64,000 nt of DNA from NCBI GenBank assembly GCA_030522415.1, contig CM060107.1, positions 46,397,807 to 46,461,806 on the forward strand, written 5' to 3'. This DNA is from Channallabes apus (taxonomy: Eukaryota > Chordata > Actinopteri > Siluriformes > Clariidae). Shown here one piece after another: positions 12,377-24,500 of the stretch. The position numbers and the translations under genes were made by a program. Below the pieces are notes generated by a model. It did not search any database, had not been told where the DNA came from, and saw nothing but the letters and a program-made list of their open reading frames with translations. Position 1 is the first letter of the stretch. Every line of letters begins with the position of its first letter.

Positions 12377-15300
12377 TAATGGAATCACTGCTTTCTGACA
12401 GAGAGTCACAAACTCTGGAAACTGGAATCTTTAACAAGGAAGGATTGACGATTCCGCGGAAATGTGAGGTTGCATTATCGTTAAACAGATTCATCTCCCG
12501 CACCCTTTTAAACCTTTTTCTTTCTTCTCAAGTGCCATTGGTGCAGTACAGTTACTAAAGAACAGTCACTACACTTGGACACACACAAAAAAAAAAAATG
12601 CTTTGCGCGCACACACACATGGTCACAGTGTTCAAGTAAACAGTACCCACACACACGGATGCTGACTATATGAGTGACGCACACGCGCTGAGACTGAGCA
12701 TGGGACACGATTACCCACAATCCCACAGTGCGAGAGGGAGAATAACCATTGGCTCAGTTGTGGTCATGTGACGCTCGGCAGTATATCAAGTTTAGCTTGC
12801 TTTGCAAAACACTTGCAGACCAAATTACTCACAATCCAAGGTTCCACTGTATTTCAAGTGTGCATAGTTTCTCCTGAAAGGCTCATTACTTTTCCTTTAC
12901 AGTTCACACACACACACGCACTCTATGCTCTAAACGAATAAGGCACTGTCAGGTTGATTTACTCGTCTTAGATGCAGCAGCATGATGAGATCTGACTCAT
13001 AATCTGGATTTGTACGGGATTTAATTATCGTAATTGGTGCACGTCTAGACTGGAATTCCCCTCTTTTCACACACGTAAGGGTTTAATTAGATGCACGGCA
13101 GATTTACTCACAGGTTCACTCCGAATGAAATCTGAGTATAGGATTGATTGTGGAGGAGGGTAATTTGGTTCTGTGCATTTTAATCTGTGTAAACTTATTA
13201 AAGAGGGAGAAACCGATTTGCTTTATTGTCATTGTGGTTTATACTGTAGTAACAACTTGAAATACCACAGGACTGTTACAGAATAATCTGTACAAATCTC
13301 CACTGCATCTATTATCTGATTGTCACTGATGATAATTTCATCTAGTATAAAATATAATTAAAATAAATGTAATAAAAAAAATTAATGTTTTGAAAATATA
13401 TATATATTTCACAGATTTTCTTTACAATTATTATTTGACAGGTTTCTTTTTTATTGGAACAAAAAACAGTCAAAAGCTTTATTCAGTTTAGATGTCAGAT
13501 TTTATTAACAGGAAATAAAAAAATAAGTCCGTGATCAGTGATGATTTCCCTGCTCTGATTAGTTGAGCCAAGAGACTGACTGACTGTCTGTTCTTTTCCT
13601 TTGTGTGTAATAAGAAACAGCCTAAAACGAACATGTCCGATAGTAATGGCTGGCTTTTTAAAAACTCTCTACCATTACAGATGTGAAGTTCACTAGAAAT
13701 ATGAGCTAGTTTTCACTAAAAGCTTCCTGAACTATGTGCTCAATGGTTACCTGTTTGCTTTGTTTGGCCTGCATCGAGCAAAGAAAACAACTTTAAGATT
13801 GAACTTGTCGGGAAACCGGGGTTAAGAACTGTCTGACATTTTATTAAAACTTGGAAGGAATCATAACCTTCTTGGAGAAATTTTGATTGGACAAAAAATG
13901 GTTTGATGAGTTTAAGCTGACTCTATTCCCGAGTGATGTTTGTGTCGGGGTAAGAAGGATAGAGCGATGCACAGTGTCCACATCATGCATAGTGTCCACT
14001 GTACAAGCCTTCGGAGACAGTGTTATGATCTGGAGCTACTTCAGTTGGTCAGGTCTAGACTCAGCAACAACATGCGGCAATAAAGCAATAAAGTCATCTG
14101 ATGACCTTAATGTACTGAATGAGATTATCACATCTACTGTATGGGGTTTTCTTTTCTGATAGCCCAGGCATAATCCAAGCCTCAACTTGTGAGGAGCATG
14201 CGGAAACAAAATTCCTAAAGATACAATGTAAAATTTGCTTGTTTACTGTACATAACCTCAGCAGCATCCTCATTTCCCCTCTTGTCTGTTTCAACCACCC
14301 TGCCTTCAGCATCACCAGTATACTAATCATTAATCACAGGCATGATCATCTGACATCATCTGCACCTGTTTCTCACTGATTCATGTGCCAAGATAGTTTA
14401 TTTTTAAATGAAAGGACAGGACAGGACTGAAAATGCGGTCCAATACCTTGCCAAATATAAGGGCCAGAAAGGTTTTTCAGGAAGCCTGAAGAACTATTCA
14501 TCAAGACTTTATAATAAAAATGAAAAGGGCCTCTTTTTGGAAGCAAAATATGAAGAAATGAGGGAGACGTTTGCACATTACTTGTGTCTGGTTGTGGGCT
14601 GAAACATTACAGTGTGCTCATTCAATCTAAACTAATCGAGATTCAAACAGTGCTGAAAGAATCAGCCATCTCCATCAATCGGGATGGAGAACCCCAGATT
14701 CAAAATCACATCAAGGCCTACAGAGCCATATTCCTGTGTTCATTTGGAGATGTCACGGGGGGGGCGGGGGGGGGGGGGCGGACTAATAAAACATCTGTCG
14801 ATGGGTCATTCTCTTTGACGGAACCTTTAACATGACTTAGATGAACGAGTCGTCTCGGAGAGTGATTTGTTCATTTTTCTATTTTCTAATGCGCAAAGCA
14901 TCGCAAAACCTCCGTATGTGTTGTACAGGAAACAGAAAAGAGTCGTTACCTTTGAGTCTTCGGTCCTGAGTCGTTTGTTCTTTTGTCACTTGACTCCCAT
15001 AGACGCTATGCGGTGCAATAGATTCAAAAGAACGAAAGACTCCGATTGGAGGATATGATGGTGAGCTGCTCATTCTGTTTATTATAATATGTCCTTAGCT
15101 GCATTGTAATGTTTTAATTACTGGATCTAAAGCCAATTAATTGAAAATGCAACATTTTATTTTATTTCTGATCAAAAGAACGAAATGAACTAAATGACTC
15201 AAAAAAAGATTCATTGAACCGAGTCACTAAAATGAGTTACACAAACCTGAAGACCACACATCAAGGCATGCAGTTTTACAGCCTCTTGGTAATTGGTAAT

Positions 15301-18300
15301 TATGTTTTGTTCTATGTAAATGTATTTTATTTCATAATTATCCCGTTGCCAAACATATTAAGCTAATAGGCTAGCAAATGTGTTACCCATAGGAGCTATC
15401 CTTACAACAGTCTCCAAGTGTGTAAATTCATTTTATTTTTATAACTACAGTGGTTACACAATCGGAATAACCATCCCGCCGCGCATACCGCCGTTTAAAG
15501 GCAACAGCGGCCAAAATAAATCAGTTGCATTTCAAAGTCATTCGTAAAATGGCCGCCAGGTGGCGCAAAGTGACATTTTCATTCATCGCAGTAAATACAA
15601 CAGTGATGGTAATTTCCACAACAAACATGATTAACATAGGGTTAATTAATAATAATCTTATTGCTAAAATGTTTTTTCATTGATTAAAACTAGACTAAAA
15701 CACACTGAGGGTTCCTCAGACTAAAATTCCCAGACTTTTAGTCGACTAAAACTTGACTAAACAAAAATAGGATAAGATTGACTAAATATGATGAAAACCA
15801 ACTGGGATATTTATTCCAGGACTAAGACTAAGATTGAAAATAGCTGATGAAATTAACACTACTGGACCGAAACTGTGAAAGAATTATTTTCCCACATGAA
15901 CTCTTGGCCACTGCATTTAAAAAAAAAGAATAATTTTTTTGCTTGTTTTGTTTTTTGGCCAGGCAGTATGTGATTTATTGGGATCAGCAGTTAAAACTAA
16001 CGAGTCGAGCTGGAGTGGTGTGGAGAACGCTCAATCCTGCAACACTGACCGAGAGAAAAGCTGAAGTACCCCTGCTTTAGAGACCGGGAGGTTTTGGCAC
16101 AAGCGTTTCACAGGACACAGACCAGCGATAGCTGTGTCATTTCCTGTTTATATCATGTCCAGCTCTCTCTCTCTCTCTCTCTCTCTCCTTCCTCATCAGC
16201 GTCTCTCTTGTCCTCGCTGAACTCGTATTGGTTTAATAGTTTTGGCACACGTTCGGAACGTTGTCATTATCAAACTCGGAGCTCCTCTTCTTCCCAGACT
16301 TTCACACAGAGTCATTTTTTATTTTTATTTCAGCAGCATTATTCAATTCTACATTTTTCTTCACCGCACTTGAAAATAGTCCCGGTCTGACAAGTCAGGT
16401 CAACAGAAGCCCAGCCAGGACGCTCTTTGTGTACATCGGCGCCTGTGAAAGTGGGAGAGCAGCTGAGCTGGAGTGGCTGAGGGCCACAGGAATTTGTTTT
16501 GTCCCATTTCAAAATGCCAAACTGACTTCTTTGCCATTAAAGTCCGGGTAATTAATTATGGATTCCATTCATTGATACGAACCACACGAGGTTTAATGTA
16601 ACAGACCATCTACATAAATACTTAATATGAACACGGGTCATGTTTTCTAAGCCTTCTTGCCACTGATGAAATTGCCCTTCGTGCCAGGGTCTCACTACCT
16701 AAATGTGAAGAAAGGTTCCTTTTGCCAAAACCGACAAAAACATTATTAATGGCATGTTTAGGAATTTGCAACAGAATGTCTGAGAAATTCGACACGTATT
16801 TTTATTGCCTGAGACTCTTTATTTTCGTCCTTAATGGATGTTTGACGATTTGTCTTTTTAAGACAGGAATCTGTATCGGTAGCAATACCACAATAACAGA
16901 CTTATCATTTCCTAAAGACATCATGAACATATTAGAATATTGTCCAAACATAATAGCATAATGTACATCAACAGTAATGGGGTTAAGAGCATCTTTAATA
17001 TTTTATAAAATGAAAAAAATAAACTTTTCTAAAATCCACCGAGTAAAAAATTACTGGTAAATCTCACTAGAACATCAGTAATGTGTACGAATTGATTTTC
17101 CTCGAGTAACAGCATAATGTAGGGTTTATCAAAAAGTAATCATCTACATTTTTCTGAACCATTATGTGATTTTTATGATCCATCATACATCAACTATTGA
17201 TTGTATTAAAATTATTAGAGCAAAGCATTATATCACCAGATAATATGTAATAAGATACAGTACTGAGCGAAAGCCTTGAGCCACATCTCATTTTTTCATA
17301 TTTAATTAAATTAAATGATGAAGATTAAATTAAAGAAATGGGAACAAATCGTTTACTGTGACAGGATGCAAAGTGCCTGAACATACTCGATTTAAAAAAA
17401 TAATAATAATAAATTATTCCTGAATGAGTCATAGATCACTGTGTGACGTAAAAAACATTCCTCTCAAACTGAACAGGTACTGTATACTGTATAGGGACTG
17501 GACTAATGACAGACAAAAAAGTCCTTCAGGAACACTGGAGAACTATTTCTCAAGACTACAATAGAAAAAATTACAAAAAAAAACTCCCCGACATGCGAAT
17601 GAACGAACCGAACCGGACGCTGGATAAGTTCTGCTTGCGACCCTGGAGCCGATTAAACTTGCTTGCATCTGTGGAAAACCAAATGAAGACTCAACTCACC
17701 CTAAAAAAAAGTCAATCCATGATACCAATATGGCCTTTGGCATGCTTTCAAAAGCAGTGCGTTTTTTTTGTAATTTTTGTAAAATTGCCAATACTTTTGG
17801 GTGGCTGGAACAGATTAACTGCATTTACACTATTTCCTATGGGAAATTTTGCATTGCAGTACGACTACGCTCGTTGAGAACTCGCTTCCAGAATGAATTA
17901 TATTTATGTATATGCCGAGGTTCCACTGTACAAAAAGTCTAGCTCTTTGAAAACAAAATATAAAGAAATGAAGGCGAGTCAAGACTTCTGCACAGAACCG
18001 TGTATTGTGCTGAAGGAATCAGCGAGGCGATTGTGAAGTTCCTATTAGTGGATGAAGAATCCTGGAGTCAAAAACGTATCAAGGCCCAGAGAGAGCTGTC
18101 TGAGTAACAGCACATCTAAATAAGAGTGTATTTGGTTAATAAAGGGGAAAGGAATCGTTTTATTAATTTTTTTAACCCCTAGTTCACCTCTGCATTTCTT
18201 CATGGCAATCAGGCAGCTCCCCCTATCCGGCGGGGCGGTCCAGCCAGCTGCATCTTGCTATTCAAGCAGTGTCAGCATAACACACAGAGGAATTGATAGC

Positions 18301-21208
18301 AAGGTCAGTTTTGCTCACGTGGGCTCTTTGCCACGGGTGATTAATGCATCATCGAGCAATGGGGATTCGAACTAACGATCATGATGAATTCTGTTGCTCC
18401 ACTCAGAACTCAATGTTTTTTCTCCATTGATCCTTCTGTTACAGTATGTGTACTGCTTATTCTGTGTAAGGTCAACGCACTGTAGGCCACAAGCACACAC
18501 ACTCACACACCCAACCACCAAACACGAAGTGTGATGGGAGGAAACTGGAGTACCTGGAGGAAACCAAGCAGACGCAGACAAGAACTCCCACCAGACAGAG
18601 TGGGCTGAGATTCAACCCCAAACCCTGCAGGTGTCAGCTGATGCCCTCTAAGCCACCATCTGCTTTTTAATTATTAGTATTATTTTTATAATAAAAATCG
18701 CATGTTTTTACGATTTTACACAAAACACATCCACTATCTTACAGTAAAAAAGAACAACTTATTATTTTAACCTCAGTGCCATTCTCTGTGCTGAGCACGC
18801 GTTTTACTTTATTCGCCTTTATCCATTTTGTTTCCTGTATTTCAAATGTAGTACTTTCTGAAAAGCAACATTGACTTTCTCTCACATGATTGAAAATAAA
18901 TCAAACATTTAACATTGAATACATTTTGCAGACTCGAGTTAATAGTGACACACGGGATACAGTCCATGCACGGGTTTAAGCGGTTAAAGGGTTCACTGAC
19001 CCAAGGGAGGTTTTTCTCATGCATTCGTGCAACCTTCCTGTCATTTACACAGAGCATGAACTGTTGAAGTAGCCCCGACCTTGGCGATTTCCTTCATATT
19101 TTGTGCTTATATCGTCATCTGTCTCACTTTTTTTTTTTTAAGCTGCTCAGGCCTGTGTAAAGTGCAGCTAAGTGGTGTGGAATTTCATAGCATTCTGTAC
19201 TACAGCACAAGCGCCTGCTGTTTGAGTGTGTGTGCGCCCTGTTCTTCGCTGGCATACGAGTAGTTTTGCACATTGCATGAAACCACAGCATGTCTTCGAG
19301 CCAAACCAGAGGCATTGACAGAAAGTTTATAGGCACGTACAGATAGAGCATGTGCTGAGCTTATGTCCTTATTCCTGTAACGGTCTTAAGGGTTGAAATG
19401 CGTCAACATAACTGATGATAAAGTGATAGTTACTCCATCTTTCTAGCTCACTGTCAGTTGTCGTGGAGTCTCTCTCTTTAAACTCTGACCTGATAATGAC
19501 ATTGACAAAAATCTGCTGTTATGTAGATGTTCCAACATTAAAAAAAACGTCATGCACGTCATGCACATCCGTCAGCTCGGTGAATGCAATCCAAACTTAA
19601 GTTGCAAAACAACCGTTTTATACTGACCTCGTCAACACACGAATGCAAAGCCAAGAAGGGGGAAAAAAACAACAGAAGAAAAACACAATCAAGGTTATGA
19701 GATCATATGTTACATTATATAGAGAGTAACATTGTAAACATTTGTAAGTGTTTAAATAAATCCTTCAGTTTGCCTGAGGTTTGACTGGACTGCCTGCTTT
19801 ATGTCTGAAACACTGGCCTCCCAGGAACTCCTTTACTGGCTCAGACATGTGGAAACGGCGTGGAACAAGGTCAGGATTTCTTGCGAATGAAGGCTCTACG
19901 TTAACAGTTATTGTTCGAGTTGTTGTCACATCCGCCGTACAGTCCTGTCCTCACTCCAAGCCATTTCCACATGTTTGGGCCATTAAAGGAGTTCCTGGGA
20001 GGCCAGTGTTTCAGATGTGAAGCTGACAGTCTGATCATGACTCCGGTGTACTGAGAAAACTGTCTACTTTGATGGTATCTGAGCGCTAGAAAAACACTGA
20101 GATGAGTGCATTAGTGTAGCAGCGGATTATATAGAGGAATAAAAGGCGTAAATCAAAAGTCCTGGTTTGACTTGAACATCAGTTGTATATTCCAAAAATT
20201 TAATATCATTGTTGCGGTCATGATTTTATTAGACTGAAATTCTTCTCCTCTCCTGACTCCTGTGAGGAACTTGTTTTGATCTGTTGACGACTTTGAAAAA
20301 GTTTTTAATCAAGTAAATCCAAACTTAATCAATCTCAAACTTTTTATCCAATTTTATATCCAAGTCGTCTATGCCACTTTATCCTTTCGGGGGGGCTGGA
20401 GCCTATCCCAGGAGACAAGGCAGGGTACACCCCGGACGGCATGCCAAACCCTTTACAGTACAAGGCGCGCACACACACACACACACACACTCACACACAC
20501 ACTCACACACACTCACTCACTTCCGCACTACGAGCAATTTGGGAATGCCAATTAGCTTAATCCGCATACCCTTGGACTGTGTGATGAAACCAGTTCACCA
20601 CCAGGAAACCCAGCAAGCACAGGGAGAACATGCAAACTCCATCCACTCAGACCCCAGACGGGAATCGAACCCGGACCCTGGAGGTGCAAGGCCACAGTGA
20701 ACTGAATATCATAATTAGAAAAATAAAAACATTTGAACAGCGACTTGAGGAACGGCGTATAATCACATCCCTTGAAGGGTTTATGAATTATGCATTTGTG
20801 GAAAACCTCTGACGTCTTTTTAAGAGCTGGTGTTTGTAAGAGCGCTTCATGGTGAGCATCAGAAAGCAAACAATAGAGCGCCATTGAATAAATATTACAG
20901 TAAACCACACGACCTGTATGAGTGCAGCTCTTACAGCAAGGAATTGAGTTGGTTGTGTTGCTAAAAGTTTTGAGTCAGTCTCTGACCGACTTCCTGTGAA
21001 TTCCTTGAGGAGTGTGTTTGAGTGTGTGTGGGTCAGTGGCGCCCCCTTTTGACTTTATATGATGACTGCTTTTTGAAGCAATTGATTCATTTTTTTTTTT
21101 TTTATCAAGATAGAGTTTTTAAAAAGTGATCAATTACAATTAAGTACAGTCTCTTCAACCTAGGTTGCAAGAGACTGGGTTTGAGATCTCATAGGAGCTC
21201 AAATCTAT

Positions 21209-21252
<44 letters not shown>

Positions 21253-21500
21253 GGACATTAACGTGTGTATCCTGGAGAACTTCCCGGAATGCTCAAATCC
21301 TCGTCTTTTCTACATTGTGCCGTATTTCTGTGGTCAGCATCCTCAGTGCAGGTAGAGCCATCAGTACACACTGCAAGCATTATTGCTGGAAATGAATTAG
21401 AAAAGGGTGTTCCAGGTTGTAAACCGTGTCCATGCAGGTAACAGCGAAGGACAAGGACCAGCAATGAGTCAGGAGAGACACAGTTTGAAAGACATATATA

Positions 21501-21583
<83 letters not shown>

Positions 21584-24500
21584 ATATATACACACACTTC
21601 AGTAAGAACTGCTATATATAATATAATATATATAATATAAAAAACATATAGCAGTACATTTTTTAAATATTCATACACGTTTTTCTTACTGGTGTGTATA
21701 CTTTTTTTTTCTTTGACTCTGTAGAAAAATATACAGCATACTATTTTTTTTTTTATACATTTTATATATATGTAATAATAATAATAAAACAAAGCTAGCT
21801 TCAAAAACAACCAATGCAGCAGCAATCAATATTAACTCTGATTACTGATCTGAGTTATAAGGCCAAATCTAGGAAAAATATGTGTGTATGTTGGACAGGG
21901 AGCCGGGTGCATGGGCGCTAGAGAGGGCCAAACAGAACGTCGTGGAGAACTTTCTCCTAGTGGGAATTTTGGAGGAGCTGGAGGATGTGCTGCTTCTGTT
22001 CGAGAGATTGCTACCTCACTACTTCAGCGATGTGCTGACGATCTACCACAGCCCAGGTACAGTACGTCCCGAAAATCTCTTAACCACACTAATAATAATA
22101 ATAATAATAATAATAGTTAGCACTGTCGCCTTGCACCTCCAGGGTCCGGGTTCGGTTCCCGGCCAGGCTCGATTCCCGTCTCTGTGTGCATGGAGTTTGC
22201 ATGTTCTCCCCGTGCTTGGTGGGTTTCCTCCGGGTACTCCGGTTTCCTCCCACAGTCCAAAGATATGCAGGTTAGGCTAATTGGCGTTCCTAAATTGCCC
22301 GTAGTGTGTGATTGGGTGTGTGAGTGTGTGTATGTGTGTGTGCCCTGCGATGGATTGGCACCATGTCCAGGGTGTACCCCGTCTAGTGCCCGAAGTCTCC
22401 TGGGATAGGCTCCAGGTCCCCCGCGACCCTGAACACAGGATTAAGCGGTATAGAGAATGAATGAATGAATAATAATAATAATAATAATAATAGTATTCTT
22501 GTTGGGGTTTTTTTTTTTGGGGGGGGGGGGTAACGGTTGGTTGATTTGTCCAATATGGCGTAATGTCCACGGTTGATATTGAGACGTGTCTACTACTTTT
22601 TCTATGTAAAGTCTTCATAACGCCTCTTATCTGAGGTGCTGTTTGCTAAGTGGTGATTTCTGAGGCTGGTGACTCTAAATGAACTTCTCCTCTGCAGCAG
22701 AGGTAACTTTTGGTCTTTCTTTCCTGGGCCAGATTCATCATAGTGCACTTGACAACATTGTTCTTGCAAGAACTGTTTCCGAACAGCTGACCTTCATGTC
22801 TTAAAATAACAGCGGACTGTTGTTGTTGTTGTAACTTAATCACCTAATTCCATATGTGATTTTATTAGACTGAAATTCTTCTCCTCTCCTGACTCCAGGA
22901 ACTTGTTTTGATCTGTTGACGACTTTGAAAAAGTTTTTAACCAAGTAAATCCAAACTTAATCAATCTCAAACTTTTTATCCAATTTTACTTTTGAATAAC
23001 TAAATCTGATTCCCGCCATGGATATAGCTCTAGAAGCTGGCATGGCGTTAAAAAAGAAAGGAAGAAGAAGAAGAAAAAAAGAATGAATTCCATGTAGTGT
23101 TATTTCATGGTTTTGAAATCTCTCGTGGTGTTCTTGCCCAGGGCTTCTCTCGCCTGGATCCGGATCGCATGGCAAGTCAATCCGGACCCAGCCCAAAATC
23201 CAAATTAGCATTGCAATGAATGTAGCAGTTTCCCTGTTTGACACTGTTGTCATGGCAACGTCAACAGCCGGCACACATATGGTACAGTATTTAACGTCAA
23301 AGAGTTGATTTGACGGCCAATTTGAACGTTCACGTTCCGTCCTGTGGGTACAGAAAAGCGAGACTTCTGTGTCGTCTGTCAGTTCACATTACGTAATTTG
23401 TTACAAATTACCAAGTACATTAATATAATTATTTATAAATACAGGATTTATAGAAGTTAAGTTTGTGCAATGCAAGTTTATTTAAAAAATATATATAATT
23501 ATTTAATTCAATGTCAGCACTTCACCTTCTATATATTAATATATATTACGAAATTGTAGTTGTACCTAGTTGTTTAATCCTATAACACTGATCGTATAAT
23601 TTGCAGTAATGAGAAATGAACACATGGTAAACTCCTGAGCATGTGATGGATTGGCACCCCATCCAGGGTAGACCCACCTTGTGCCATTAGTTCCCTGGAA
23701 TAAGCTCCAGCGGCACAGATAATGGATGGATAATCTAATACACTGTCTGGCCAAAAATATATATATTTTTAAATTACCACCTGGATTTAACTTAGCTAAT
23801 AGTTAAGAACTTTCCATTGGATGATTACTGCGGTGATTTAATATGGTTCAGCTCGACAAAGCTTCAGTTTGCTGGGAAGCATAAAGAATGGACTGTGGAG
23901 CCTTGGGGGAAAAAGGTCATGTCCAGATTTACCATGTTAAATGTTTTTTTCCCCTGATGGCACGGGCACATTCCAAACTAACAGTGCCATCGGGCTCAAA
24001 TTGTGAAAGAGCATGAGACATCATTTTCACATATGTATTGGCCCCCACAGAATCCAGACCATCGGGGAGAAATTAATGTGACTCTGGGTAGAAATAAATG
24101 TTGTGAATTTGCACAAGCTTACCCGAAACGATGCCACGGATGTAATCGAAGCAAAAGGCGTTCCAATGAAATATTGGTGTGTTTTTTTTTAATCCGGGTA
24201 TGCGCAATTTAATCTATTATATTCATTCATTCATTCATCTTCTATACCGCTTAATCCTGTGTTCAGGGTCGCGGGGGACCTGGAGCCTATCCCAGGAGAC
24301 TTCGGGCACTAGGCGGGGTACACCCTGGACAGGGTGCCAATCCATCGCAGGGCACACACACATACACACACTCACACACCCAATCACACACTACGGGCAA
24401 TTTGGGAACGCCAATTAGCCTAACCTGCATATCTTTGGACTGTGGGAGGAAACCGGAGTACCCGGAGGAAACCCACCAAGCACGGGGAGAACATGCAAAC

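Noticed and set aside
20630..20812. Short open frame with 'GNRTRTLEVQG'
   Set aside because: Translated SINE sequence.
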